Shown in pieces: positions 49,963 to 60,114 of a stretch of DNA of 64,000 bases (the stretch's first letter is position 1; each line of letters begins with the position of its first letter). The stretch is from the NCBI RefSeq assembly GCF_026262505.1, contig NC_067206.1:16574641-16638640 (forward strand), written 5' to 3'. The position numbers were made by a program, and so were the translations under genes. The notes below the pieces were generated by a model. The model saw nothing but the letters and a program-made list of their open reading frames with translations. It ran no database searches and was not told where the DNA came from. This stretch comes from Trichomonas vaginalis G3. Its lineage: Eukaryota > Parabasalia > Trichomonadida > Trichomonadidae.

Positions 49963-52900
49963 ATGAACAAAAACGGAACAGCTAAAATGAATGATAATCA
50001 AATTAGAGCAGAAGGTAGAAGGTTATTTAAACGCTTCTATAACATTCCTGATGGTGTTAATCCTAAAACTCGTAGAAGCTATTTAAATGAAGCAATAGAT
50101 GCATATGAAGGGTTTGACATTTCATCAGAAAGTGAGAGATTAGCGAGAATGTTAAATGTTAATATTGATTTCTATTATTGTGATCCTCAACCAGAAGACG
50201 TGGACATAAATAAGGTAGACTTTCCATTAGTGGAATCAATAATGATAGATCCAGAATTTGAAACAGTAAATATTTTATTAACACAGAGTCCATGTGGAAA
50301 ACTTCACGCTGACAGAATAACAGACGTTGAAGCACTCACAGGATATAAAGTTTGCCCATATTGTAAAGAAGAAGTTTATTCTATCCGTGATGATCCAGAA
50401 AGGAAAAACCAAAGAAGATTTTTAAAGCATTGTGAGAAATGTAAAGAAAATAATGGAAGATTAATTCAAGACGTTCAGTTGCAAAAGACACAGCAACCAT
50501 ATGCACCACATATTACGAAACAGAAGATATATCAGTGGTTATTAGCTCACAATTTGCAGGAATATTATAAACCGACAAGATATTATATTACTTTTGACTT
50601 CGAAACATTAGAGACTAAAGAAGAATTACAACTTTCTGAGTGTGCAACTTTGAACGCTTACTTAAAACCATTCATGGTATCATCAACGGTTAAATTAAAC
50701 GATAAAACATATACGAGGAATTTTTGCTTAACTTCGAGTGATTCTTTTATTTCTGATTGGATTGAGTTTTTATTTTCAACCTGTTCATTAGTTGTTGAAT
50801 CAAATATGAAACAATACGATGAATTATTGAAGCCGCAAACATTAAATGAAAAACAGAAGGAAGCATTTAAAGAACTTCTAGATGAGGAATTCAATAAAGT
50901 GAATATCATAGGTTTTAATTCGGGAAAGTTTGATTTAAATTTAATTCTTCGTGATTTAAACACTGCAAAATGGAAAATAAAATCAATGCTGGGTTCTTCT
51001 TCTCAATTTAAGCAAGTCATTGTAAAGAAAACAAACGCTCCATATGAATTGAGATTTATTGACATCAGAAATTATATAGCGGGTGGGACATTAGACCAAT
51101 TCACTCAAGATTTCGGAAACAATAAATCACGTGTTAAATCCTTTTTCCCTTATCAATTCATCACATGGGAGAATTACGAAGAAGAATTATATAAAGAGGA
51201 ACCATTCACGAAAGATTCATTTTATTCAGCATTAACCCAAGAAACTATATCAGATAGTGATTATCAAATATATCTCAATGATGCTAAAAATTTTAAGAAT
51301 AGATTAGAATATTTTATTCATTATTGCAATAAAGATGTTGAAATTATGATTGACCCAATCGATAAAATTATTGAAGAAACATTTGTTTATAAAATTGACA
51401 CGCTTCATAATCTTTCTTTATCATCGAATGCTTCAATGATTCGTTACGCTTTAGCATATAAAGACTTTAATCCTAATGAAAAATATCCTGAGGAAGAGAT
51501 AGAATCAAGTTTTGAATTAACGAAAAAGTATTGGAAATATAAAATTGAATCATATAAGAAACAAGATGAAAAAGCAGAAAGGGATACTAAAAATAATGTT
51601 TCAATGGATGATTTTCAATACTATCACGATTTAATCCTTTCATCTAAATGCAAAATGTGTGGTAAAGCGTTTACATATGCAAATAAACCAACATTGGATA
51701 GAATAGATAATGAAAAACCACATACTAAAGAAAATTGTCAGTTAATGTGTTGTTATTGCAATGTCGTGAAATCAAATAAAGATGAAGATGTTCAACGTTT
51801 AAGAATCAATTTAAGAAATTATGCATTAAAAAATAATTTACCAATGACTTTAGATTCAGTTGAAGCTTATCACATTCTCCGTAATGGAATTACTGGTGGT
51901 TTATCAAATGTTCAACATAGAGTAAATCTTAAAGGAATCACGCACATTAATAAACTTTCATATAGTCCAGAAACTAAAACTGTATCAAATGAGGACACTT
52001 CCAACATCATGACTCATTTCGTTGGTGTTGATTTTAATTCATTATATCCTTCATCATTTTCATCTAATCCTCATGATTTCATTCAATATACTGACCATAA
52101 AATGTATATGCCGGGAAGATTGAATGGTGTTATCATTTGTGATACAGCAACAAAGAAAGCAAAAGCACTGGGAATAATTAAGAAGAAAAATACTTTATTC
52201 GTGGCTGAAGTAAAGGGTCACATTGATGAAAAATACATTAATGATTACATAAACTTTTTACCGATAATAAGAAACTTAGATATTATCACAGATGAAAAAA
52301 CAATTGGCAGTTTTATGTATAATTACATGAAATCAAACAATCTACCAGTTGACCAGAAACAGAGGAAATTAACTCAGTTAGCATCAACACACAACCAATA
52401 TCAACCATTTTCTTCTTATTATCTATGGTATCTAATCGACAGGTTTAATTTTATCATTGATGACATTCAATCAATTTTAACATTTACGAAAAACACTTGT
52501 TTTAATGAATTTGCGAACGAATTTATGAACGAAAGACAAAAGGCTGAATTAGAAGAAAATAAAGGAAAAAGTTTATTTTGCAAGATTTCGCTTAATGGAT
52601 CATATGGTTACGATGCAATGAATACACAAAATTACGCAAAGACTAAAATAATGAATGCACAGAAGGCACGCGTTGCATGTATGTCAAATAAGTTTAAAAA
52701 CATAAGAGAAATAGGTGAGGATACATATCAAGTGATGCTTAAAGATAGATTTTATAGATGTGATACATGTTTACAAGAGGCATTTTTTACTTTAGATAAC
52801 GCAAAATACTGGTATTTAGTTTTCATTTATGATTTTATGTATAAATGCATGGATGTTAATCGTTTTCATTTCATTGAAGGTGATACTGATTCATCTTATT

Positions 52901-53408
52901 GGGCAATCGCTGGCGACCCAAATCTTCCTAACACTCAAGCATTTCAAGCAATTGTTACCGATAAACAATTTTATGATAAAAACATTTTCAAATTCGCACC
53001 ATTTGATTTCTTCTGTTTTGATGAGAAATTTAAACCTAAATTAAAGAATAAAGCTGAAGAAAAAGCACATGAGAAGAAGTTATTGGGTTTAGCAATTGAG
53101 AAACAAGGTGATAACATGGTTGCTTTATGCCCTAAGTGTTATACATCATTCAACGGTTCAATTGATGGAAGTGATTTTAAAAAGATTGCACAAAAAATGA
53201 AAGGTGTTAGTTTACGACAAAATAAACAATTAACACCTAAAATTATTTGGATATAATAAATGATAAAGTGATATTTGATGGTCAGAATATTAATTTACAA
53301 CTTAAAAACGGGTCAATGACTCGCTTAACAATCGGTAAGACTGCATTAACAGGAGCACACACTAAGGCTGTATGTTGTGAAAATGGATGTTGTATGCCAT
53401 TTATTTAA
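49963..53408 (+). pseudogene. Polinton C DNA polymerase family B region (protein-primed type), nearly whole
   Basis: Parts in order: zinc-binding-like VCPYCKEEVY...HCEKCKENN (about residues 129-165), exonuclease motifs FDFETLE, IIGFNSGKFDLNL and FIHYCNKDVEI, the HNH-like module (SSKCKMCG...LDRIDN.KPHT.ENCQLMCCYCN), DFNSLYPSSF, KISLNGSYGYD and EGDTDSSYW. The polymerase would copy the element with a protein primer. This copy lacks the GC-rich hairpin inserts of A and B. It is broken only near its end. Confidence 0.88.
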
Positions 53409-53583
53409 TACAATTTAAAAACGTAGGGGTTGAGTCATGAATTTAAAATTTTATTTTTAATAAAATGCCACAGAAGAGACAAAAGGAACCGTTAATGATG
53501 CGATTCAATATGTAAATAATGGTTTTGATACTATGATTCAAAGAGGTGGGCACCCTTAAAACATTTATTTTATTTTTATATAA

Positions 53584-54153
53584 ATGGATAACGCAGATTT
53601 AGAAAATTTAATTGATGATTTAGTACTTTATCAAAATTTTCTTAATTATTATGAATTAAAATCATATCTCCAAAAACATAATAACAATATAACGGGTGAT
53701 GATATGGATTATTATTATTCATATTATAAAAATGAAATTTTGAAATATCATGATAAAATAATTTCTAAAATTAAAGACAAAATTAAAAATAATGAATATA
53801 CAAAGGGAAAAACTAAATCACAACTTAAACAATTGAAAGATTTCAAAAATAAAGTATTAACAGAAGAAGATATTGATGAATTATATAAATTATATAATCC
53901 TGAGCCGCAAAAGCCAAAGGAACAAAAGCCAAAGAAGAAAAAGCCGAAAACAACACCAAAAGAGAAAGTAGCAAATGTTCAACAGCTAAAGGTGCAAAAC
54001 GCCCAGATCCTTCAGACCATAAATGATGCACAAGCTTTAATTTATGATTCATTAGTTAAACCATATTCAGCCCGACTTTTAAATGAAGATCAACTTTTGG
54101 AATTCATCCTTCAACATAAACTCGAAGCGGGAAAGTATATCAAACCTTTATAA
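53584..54153 (+). CDS. Polinton C fourth gene: helical, Lys-rich protein
   Basis: Starts MDNADLENLIDDLVLYQNF, homologous to 6016-6854 and 7766-8618. Helical Tyr/Asp/Lys-rich N-terminus, Lys/Pro linker (KPKEQKPKKKKPKTTPKEK), then a helix (QILQTINDAQALIYDS). The copy A/B version has a longer Pro-rich tail. Function unknown. Confidence 0.55.
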   Translation: MDNADLENLIDDLVLYQNFLNYYELKSYLQKHNNNITGDDMDYYYSYYKNEILKYHDKIISKIKDKIKNNEYTKGKTKSQLKQLKDFKNKVLTEEDIDELYKLYNPEPQKPKEQKPKKKKPKTTPKEKVANVQQLKVQNAQILQTINDAQALIYDSLVKPYSARLLNEDQLLEFILQHKLEAGKYIKPL

Positions 54154-54324
54154 TACAGCATATTTAAAACAAATGAATAGAAAGTTAGTATACATATCAT
54201 GTGTATGGTGGCACTGCGTTCCACCTTACCCAATACTTGTGAATTTGACACTTTACAAAACCGTTAACATATATTTTTACAACACAAATGACAACACTAA
54301 CTTAACCTTAAATATTTACAAACC

Positions 54325-54380
54325 CACTAACGACTTCACTAACGAATTCACTAATGTTTTCACTAATGACTTCACTAATG
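54325..54380 (+). repeat. 12-bp tandem repeat
   Basis: CACTAACGACTT-type units repeated about 4.5 times (54325-54380). Both strands stay open across it; the plus strand would read TNDF/TNEF/TNVF repeats. Confidence 0.75.
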
Positions 54381-54395
54381 TAAAAATAAACGTTC

Positions 54396-54716
54396 TCACT
54401 TACAAAAGTATTGCAACTCCTCCCATTGCTGTGCTTCACATAACAGCTCATAATCTTCTGACTCACTTTCTTCTTCATATAGGTCAAAATCACTGTCAAA
54501 ATAAATGTTAGTAAGTTTTGACAAATGTAATGAAACACGTTTACCGTTTGTATCGTATGCTTGTATAAACTTTCCATTCTTCATTCCTTCATAAACGCTC
54601 AAACTAACTTTACCCTTTCTCCCTCGTATCTGATAGAATGTATTTTCACGAGGAACGAAGAACAAATTCTTGAACTCATGACCGTTGTAGTTTGTTATCT
54701 CAATAGTTTTCGTCAT
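54396..54716 (-). CDS. Polinton C small acidic-tailed protein
   Basis: A 106-residue frame (MTKTIEITNYNGHEFKNLFF...) with a β-rich look and an acidic tail (YEEESESEDYELL). It is the first of a series of small minus-strand genes after the polymerase. No family recognised. Confidence 0.5.
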   Translation of the reverse strand: MTKTIEITNYNGHEFKNLFFVPRENTFYQIRGRKGKVSLSVYEGMKNGKFIQAYDTNGKRVSLHLSKLTNIYFDSDFDLYEEESESEDYELLCEAQQWEELQYFCK

Positions 54717-54803
54717 TTACATCCAAATAAAATAAAAAATAAAATAAAAAATAAATGATCTCACCACCCCCACACGTATGAAAACATAGCGCAAAAATAA
54801 ATT

Positions 54804-54840
54804 TAGGTGAAGCGGTGAGGTCTCACCTCTTTTTTCACCC
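54804..54840. repeat. Repeated intergenic palindrome, copy 1
   Basis: AGGTGA..CGGTGAGGTCTCACC then TTTTTTCACCC; a close copy lies at 63430-63464. Nested inverted repeat between divergent or convergent Polinton genes. Confidence 0.7.
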
Positions 54841-54841
54841 T

Positions 54842-54871
54842 AGCCGCAAAGCGGCTCTGACCCTTTGGGTC
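54842..54871. repeat. Pair of GC-rich mini-hairpins
   Basis: AGCCGC-AAA-GCGGCT (54842-54856) and GACCC-TTT-GGGTC (54859-54871), intergenic. Same type as those inside the polymerase of copies A/B. Confidence 0.75.
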
Positions 54872-54879
54872 TGTTGAAT

Positions 54880-55098
54880 TCATTGCTTTATAACTCTCTT
54901 CCTTGGTTTCTTTTTAGTTGCTTTCTTCACGTCTGTCTCCAACTTGACTGTCTTTCTTCTTCGGCCGTAATGATACCAGTTACTTCCACCAGTCAATGGG
55001 TTAAATGGTCTTTCATAAGGGTTTCCATACATTCCATAGGGACCATACGGAAGAACTACTGATGGAGGAAGAGTTCCATCGACTCTATTTAAATGCAT
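54880..55098 (-). CDS. Polinton C small Gly/Tyr-rich protein with basic tail
   Basis: 72 residues: MHLNRVDGTLPPSVVLPYGP..., Tyr/Gly/Pro-rich middle, then RRRKTVKLETDVKKATKKKPRKRV. A strongly basic tail on a tiny late protein recalls core or DNA-condensing proteins of adenovirus-like particles. That is inference only. Confidence 0.45.
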   Translation of the reverse strand: MHLNRVDGTLPPSVVLPYGPYGMYGNPYERPFNPLTGGSNWYHYGRRRKTVKLETDVKKATKKKPRKRVIKQ

Positions 55099-55158
55099 TG
55101 TTTCACTTTCATCTGGTCATTAAAGTCTTTGCGTGTTTTGCAAACTCGTCGTCCTTTC

Positions 55159-55392
55159 CTAAAGCATTTTCTGACTCAGTCGCACCAAATTGGATGCTTT
55201 ATTTATGAGCCCTATTTTATTTAATCTTAACTTCTTTGCAACCCAGCCTCCAATCTTCCCTTTATTTGCATCTAATGTCTTTGAAACCCTTCCTCCACTC
55301 ATTTTATTTACTGCGTCATAAGCTCCAAGTGCTTTTGCTCCAAATGCTAATGCTTTTGTTCCCATTGCGCCTAAAGCTGCCCAAGCTACCAT
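55159..55392 (-). CDS. Polinton C small Ala/Gly-rich protein, minor-capsid candidate
   Basis: 77 residues: MVAWAALGAMGTKALAFGAKALGAYDAVNKMSGG..., with an Ala/Gly-rich amphipathic N-terminal helix followed by a basic region. The type fits membrane-active minor capsid proteins encoded next to other structural genes in Polintons. Not proven from sequence alone. Confidence 0.45.
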   Translation of the reverse strand: MVAWAALGAMGTKALAFGAKALGAYDAVNKMSGGRVSKTLDANKGKIGGWVAKKLRLNKIGLINKASNLVRLSQKML

Positions 55393-55480
55393 TTACACCA
55401 TATTAAAATCATCTCTCTTCAATATTATCTCATAAAAGTTCTCGTTACTGAGAAAGTCAATGAAACATAAGCGTTCTCAC

Positions 55481-55506
55481 GGGCTTCGCCCTCACCGCTT
55501 TGCGGT
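55481..55506. repeat. Pair of GC-rich mini-hairpins
   Basis: GGGC-TTC-GCCC (about 55481-55491) and ACCGC-TTT-GCGGT (55494-55506) in the gap between two minus-strand genes. Confidence 0.7.
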
Positions 55507-55632
55507 CTATCTAACTTATTTCTTATATCATCTATACGCTTCAAAATGTTGAACAATTGCTAACATCTTCTACAACAGTTATTTCATCATGAATGACCTT
55601 CAAGAACAAGCTCATTTAATATGCAATTAAAA

Positions 55633-55977
55633 TCATCTCAATAATGAGTCCATCCTTTCATCTTTAGGTAGCACAACATCTTTCATTGAAGAAGGTTCGA
55701 CAAGTCTTATGTTAAACTTACTGACAAAGTTTGTTATACTATAATGCTTCGGTGGCGAATACATGTAGTTTGAAAGACATAATATAGATTCTTCAGCAAA
55801 TTCACTTATACTGGATTTTATAACAATGTTCTCACGAGACCAAATACCACCAATTGACAATCTTGTAAGCAATCCTGCTGAACCTTCTACTGTAAATGTC
55901 GATGGTAACATTCCACGAAGGTCATCTATTGACATCGTTGAGTCACTGTATTTAAATATTTTTAAAGCAATCGTCAT
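55633..55977 (-). CDS. Polinton C late protein of unknown function
   Basis: 114 residues (MTIALKIFKYSDSTMSIDDL...) with alternating hydrophobic β-like segments. Lies between the small late genes and the gene at 56066, all on the minus strand, probably part of the structural block. No family recognised. Confidence 0.45.
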   Translation of the reverse strand: MTIALKIFKYSDSTMSIDDLRGMLPSTFTVEGSAGLLTRLSIGGIWSRENIVIKSSISEFAEESILCLSNYMYSPPKHYSITNFVSKFNIRLVEPSSMKDVVLPKDERMDSLLR

Positions 55978-56065
55978 TATCTAACCATGCAATAGCTTTG
56001 AAGTTTTCATTCGAATATACATCTGCTTCATTAAATGTAAACCTGACTTCTTTGCAGAGATGACT

Positions 56066-56419
56066 TTATAAATCTATTGAGTTTGTTTCAAAATTATATG
56101 CTATGGTAACTTCTGAAGGTAATGGATGCCCTTCCGCAGTCAGTTGTTCTCTCACTACCATTTGAAGCTTTGTGTTAAAAACTTTCATGTCATCTCCTGT
56201 ATCTAAGTTCACATACACAGCAACAGGAAAACTATCTTGCTTCTTTGTTTCATCATTATATCTCAAAACATTAAAGTTCTTCAATAATATTGTTCTTCCT
56301 GCTGGAATACTTCGAACCTGTCTGATTTCAATAGCTTTCTCACCTCCTACATACTCTACCCAGTGCCTTGGATATTCATAAGTATACTGACTTTCTTGAA
56401 TTTTGGTTGGTTTCATCAT
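56066..56419 (-). CDS. Polinton C late protein, capsid candidate
   Basis: Reads MMKPTKIQESQYTYEYPRHW...GGEKAIEIRQVRSIPAGRTILL...VREQLTAEGHPLPSEVTIAYNFETNSIDL. The frame is open upstream to 56596 and may include protein-like text before this ATG (NIAPSLTDKSIKIYYEHV), so the start is uncertain. The β-rich composition and position beside the ATPase suit a capsid protein, but no jelly-roll can be proven by eye. Divergent from the ATPase gene. Confidence 0.4.
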   Translation of the reverse strand: MMKPTKIQESQYTYEYPRHWVEYVGGEKAIEIRQVRSIPAGRTILLKNFNVLRYNDETKKQDSFPVAVYVNLDTGDDMKVFNTKLQMVVREQLTAEGHPLPSEVTIAYNFETNSIDL

Positions 56420-56510
56420 AACGTGTTCATAGTATATCTTTATACTCTTGTCAGTTAGACTCGGTGCTATGTTCTGAATATTTCTGACTTGTATTTTTAA
56501 TGGAGATAAA

Positions 56511-57398
56511 ATGAAGCATTTAATACATGACGTAGATGAAGACATGAATGAAACTACAGACAAACTTAACTCTTCTCTTATTCTTCCTTTCAGCAAAGAT
56601 TATGAATTCTGTTCAAATGGCGTTTATTTCTATTGTGGAAAGATGGGTTCAGGTAAGACATTTAATTTAATTCGTCATATACTCATAACAGAGCGTTTAG
56701 GAAACGACTCTTACTATGACCAAATCATTATATCAGCAACTTCAGACTCTATGGACTCAACAGCGAAAACATTTATGTCAAAAGTTCAAGCCTCTGTCGT
56801 TAAAGTTCCAGACAGTGAACTCATTGAATTTCTTCAACGTTACATTCGACGTAAGAGGAAATATTATGCCATCGTAGAGTTCATACAGTCAGGAATGCAA
56901 AAGACTTCTGAGGAGATGGAAAGAATTATTGACAAACACCACTTACGTCAGTACTCAGGAGTTTACGATATGAAACGACTTACAAACTACATTCTGTCAA
57001 AACTTTCAAAATACCCCTTCAAAAAGTATCCTTCAAATACTCTGCTCGTTTGTGACGACTTCGCCGGAAAAGGTTTAGTTTCAAAACCAGACTCACCATT
57101 AGCTAACATCATAACTAAAGTCAGACATTACCACTTAACTGTAGCAATACTTATGCAAACATGGCGTTTTCTTGCTTTAAACATAAAACGTCTCATAACT
57201 GACTTCGTTATCTTTCAAGGTTTCTCACGTTATGATATTGAACTCATTTGGAAACAGTCAGGTATAACATTACCTTTTGAAGAAATTTGGGAAGCATATA
57301 AGTCTCTCATCTCTCCTCGTTCATACCTTGAGATTCATATCATGACTAATACCATTAAAGTCAAAAATATTCCATGGGAACGACCAACATTGTTTTAA
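56511..57398 (+). CDS. Polinton C packaging ATPase (FtsK/HerA, A32-like)
   Basis: 295 residues. Walker A GKMGSGKT (43-50) within FYCGKMGSGKTFNLIRHIL. Walker B near residues 178-185 (NTLLVCDDFAG), followed by a sensor-like stretch (TKVRHYHLTVAILMQTWRFL) that matches the A32-type ATPases pumping DNA into capsids. Located among late genes, as in other Polintons. The reading frame looks whole. Confidence 0.85.
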   Translation: MKHLIHDVDEDMNETTDKLNSSLILPFSKDYEFCSNGVYFYCGKMGSGKTFNLIRHILITERLGNDSYYDQIIISATSDSMDSTAKTFMSKVQASVVKVPDSELIEFLQRYIRRKRKYYAIVEFIQSGMQKTSEEMERIIDKHHLRQYSGVYDMKRLTNYILSKLSKYPFKKYPSNTLLVCDDFAGKGLVSKPDSPLANIITKVRHYHLTVAILMQTWRFLALNIKRLITDFVIFQGFSRYDIELIWKQSGITLPFEEIWEAYKSLISPRSYLEIHIMTNTIKVKNIPWERPTLF

Positions 57399-57404
57399 AG
57401 TTTA

Positions 57405-57911
57405 ACCTTCAATTGACTGATGGTAAACAAATTCCATGCATCTCTGTCGCCATTTCTGTTAATATTTTTGCTGTCATTCATATCATCCACTTCTCCATCT
57501 GTTAACTTTTGAGGATATGTGTTAGAATAGCTGTTCTTAAATGAAGGCTTCTCTCCCTTGAGAGCATAAACTCTATAACTTTCTGCATACTTTATGTTTG
57601 AACCTCCTGAGCCATCATTGACATAAATTTTTATAGGCTTCCACCTTTGTTCATGTTCCTGCTTCTTCCTTTGCTCTTTTGTTCAGTAGTTCTACATCTT
57701 TATACACAGCTCCTGTCTCAGTGAATTCAACAATATTTTCATTCGTTAGCTTTACATTCAAACCCTTGTCGAGTGTATTGTTCATTTCATACATATAAAA
57801 GGTTTTTATTCTATATGAAATGAGAAGCAAATCCATCTTAGCTGGTGCCGTTAATGTTCCAATTGAACCAACATCAAATGTTGACTCACGAACGACAAAC
57901 AATATTGTCAT
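57405..57911 (-). pseudogene. Polinton C unknown gene region
   Basis: Minus-strand coding text, Lys/Glu-rich in the middle (LLNKRAKEEAG) and polar at the end. It overlaps the start of the plus-strand gene at 57820. Broken. No family recognised. Confidence 0.35.
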
Positions 57912-58434
57912 AAAGAACTATAGTTCAGAGTGTTTGAAAGAACCAGAACCAGAACTTAAGTCGGTGAATTTAAACTCAGCTTCAAACGCTAACGCTACAT
58001 CAGATGTTAAGTTAGAGTATCCACCACTGGACCAAATTCTTTCAAGAGAAGCCAACGACAACCCTTACATAAATGTTCAAACAAATCCTTCAGATAACGT
58101 AGACCATTACCTTCTTCAGTTATACCAAACAATTTTACTCAAAGACGATAAGAAGCTTTTGACAAATCTTATAAGCAAGAACCAAATAATTCTAACAAAG
58201 GAGGACCTTGAAAATGTTATCTCACGAATAACAGGGAAACAATGTGTCATTGACTATCTCGACCCTGAAATCGAATGCTGTGGTCAAACGCCACCATTCA
58301 TGAAAATAGGTAACATCCGCATCATTGAAACACCAGGTACTCCAGGAGTTGAGTTTAAGTATAAATATTCGAACGAGTATACAAAACTATCTACTTACTA
58401 TAAACTTTGCTTGAAATATGTTTTAGTAAATTAA
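57820..58434 (+). CDS. Polinton C unknown protein
   Basis: 204 residues starting MRSKSILAGAVNVPIEPTSN. Asn/Ser-rich first half, then a folded-looking second half (DLENVISRITGKQCVIDYLDPEIECCGQTPPF). No family recognised. It converges with the minus-strand genes that follow. Confidence 0.5.
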   Translation: MRSKSILAGAVNVPIEPTSNVDSRTTNNIVIKNYSSECLKEPEPELKSVNLNSASNANATSDVKLEYPPLDQILSREANDNPYINVQTNPSDNVDHYLLQLYQTILLKDDKKLLTNLISKNQIILTKEDLENVISRITGKQCVIDYLDPEIECCGQTPPFMKIGNIRIIETPGTPGVEFKYKYSNEYTKLSTYYKLCLKYVLVN

Positions 58435-58700
58435 AGCAATTTGTAATATCTGTCCAAAACTTCTTCAACAGTATCGAACTCATCTTCATAATGCAAACCT
58501 AATCTTATTGACTTGGTGCAGTTTTCACTAACACAATATAGCGCTTTGCGCTCGGCGCCTTTGACGCCTTTTTCTGTTCTCTTGACTGACATAACTAACT
58601 CATTTGTTTCATCAAACAGCAACAACCAAAGTTCATGACCTAATACATAACATTCATACTTTATATTTTTAGCTCTGAGTTCTCTTGTAAGCTGTTGCAT
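58431..58700 (-). CDS. Polinton C small protein
   Basis: 89 residues (MQQLTRELRAKNIKYECYVL...). It contains two GC-rich mini-hairpins inside the coding frame (58540-58552 and 58554-58568), read as KGVKGAERKALYC. It overlaps the upstream gene by about 40 bp, so both are probably expressed together. No family recognised. Confidence 0.5.
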   Translation of the reverse strand: MQQLTRELRAKNIKYECYVLGHELWLLLFDETNELVMSVKRTEKGVKGAERKALYCVSENCTKSIRLGLHYEDEFDTVEEVLDRYYKLL

Positions 58701-59425
58701 TTAATATTTTCTAAAAAGTCAACTTCAACAGTCATTCGCACTGGTGCCTTCAGTTCTACAGGCTCTCCTTGAAAGTCAACAAGTCTGAATTGCATGTCTT
58801 TCAAATTATGAGGACTAATGCGAACCCATTTACCTAAATGAGTTGCTATGACAGGAACGTTTGGAATGAACATTGAATTGACTGCATAACAGAAAGACTT
58901 ATATTCTACTGAACCTTTACTATTAACTCCTGAAATACCTGTGACATTAGCTATTTTTGACTCAATGTATAAACAATTACCATAACATACGTATGGAACA
59001 GATTTCATCTCAATCGTTTTGTCAACACTTTTCAAAGGAAATGTCATATGGTATGCACCCAGAAGCAATTGAACTCTATGACTCATTCGTGTTATCTTGA
59101 ACTCTTTCTTGCTACTGAACTTCAATGTTCCCTCAGAAGAGAGTTCGACATCTATGTTGTCAATAGTTTCTTCATTTATGAGAGTATCTATGACTCCAGC
59201 AATTTTATCTATTCTATACTCTGCTCTGTTAGGAAATGTTATAAAACTTCTTTTGTCATCTATTTCAAACTCCATGAAATCTGTTTCATCTGTTATGACA
59301 AAAGTTGCGATAGTATTGAAGTCAACAACTCTGAAAGCAAGCGCTTCATTCTGAAGACCTAAGTTTGTTTGTAGCTTTACTGTCCCGTATTCGTTTGGGT
59401 CTGTACTTTGCAAATAGAACAACAT
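58661..59425 (-). CDS. Polinton C 254-residue late protein, penton/minor-capsid candidate
   Basis: Starts MLFYLQSTDPNEYGTVKLQT. β-rich with a C-terminal block HLGKWVRISPHNLKDMQFRLVDFQGEPVELKAPVRMTVEVDFLE. A final F/VRLVD..G.P..L..P..(L/M)T(V/L).. block is common in a protein encoded next to capsid genes in many Polintons. I treat the match as suggestive. The reading frame looks whole. Confidence 0.45.
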   Translation of the reverse strand: MLFYLQSTDPNEYGTVKLQTNLGLQNEALAFRVVDFNTIATFVITDETDFMEFEIDDKRSFITFPNRAEYRIDKIAGVIDTLINEETIDNIDVELSSEGTLKFSSKKEFKITRMSHRVQLLLGAYHMTFPLKSVDKTIEMKSVPYVCYGNCLYIESKIANVTGISGVNSKGSVEYKSFCYAVNSMFIPNVPVIATHLGKWVRISPHNLKDMQFRLVDFQGEPVELKAPVRMTVEVDFLENIKCNSLQENSELKI

Positions 59426-59442
59426 TTTATTCTCATTAAAAT

Positions 59443-60036
59443 ATGACTATTGCTGCATATGCGTATGAAACAAATGAAGCAAGAAGAGCACATGAACTAG
59501 TAAACGAAAACTCAACTTTAACCATTGAAGGCAATGATTTAGTCATTGACGATGGAAAAACTAAAAAAGTCATTGATTTCGATACTTTTAACACTTATGA
59601 CCCATTCATTACAACAAGTAAGGTTCCTATTATAAATGATGGAACGGTGCAATATATAAATTCTACAGTAGATGCCTCATTAGTGAAAGTACTGAATGTT
59701 CTCATTGAATTGTTAAAGAGCTTTCGATTTGACGACAACATTAAATGCCTAAAGAATTTAGTCATGAATGAGAAACAAATTCTTGGCGTTGCTGGTAGCA
59801 GTAATGATGTACACCTTATGACATTAGAATATTATAACGAACATAAAGATGAACTGAAAGGAGAGAAGGGTGACACCGGACCTCAAGGACCTCAAGGACC
59901 TCAAGGAATACAAGGAATACAAGGAATACAAGGACCTCAAGGCGAAAACGGTTTGGATGGAAAGGATGGAAAGGATGGAAAAACTGCTAAATCATGGATA
60001 TGGGACCTTATAAATACTGGTTTAACAGCTGCTTAA
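59443..60036 (+). CDS. Polinton C collagen-like protein
   Basis: 197 residues. After about 140 residues of mixed sequence comes a Gly-X-Y stretch (GEKGDTGPQGPQGPQG, then GIQGIQGIQGPQGENG and GLDGKDGKDGKT), about 14 triplets, then a short hydrophobic end (SWIWDLINTGLTAA). Collagen-like repeats form trimeric stalks in phage and virus fibres. It starts a block of three fibre-like genes, so a spike shaft is likely. Confidence 0.75.
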   Translation: MTIAAYAYETNEARRAHELVNENSTLTIEGNDLVIDDGKTKKVIDFDTFNTYDPFITTSKVPIINDGTVQYINSTVDASLVKVLNVLIELLKSFRFDDNIKCLKNLVMNEKQILGVAGSSNDVHLMTLEYYNEHKDELKGEKGDTGPQGPQGPQGIQGIQGIQGPQGENGLDGKDGKDGKTAKSWIWDLINTGLTAA

Positions 60037-60114
60037 TATGGAGTTCTTCAATACCAAATCGGAAAGATATGGGCGGTACTTGGTGAAGAAGTTTTAAATG
60101 ACGTTAAAAATGCT

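Noticed and set aside
58661-59425. Firm naming of this gene as penton protein
   Set aside because: Only the C-terminal pattern is suggestive; no structural fold can be shown by reading alone.
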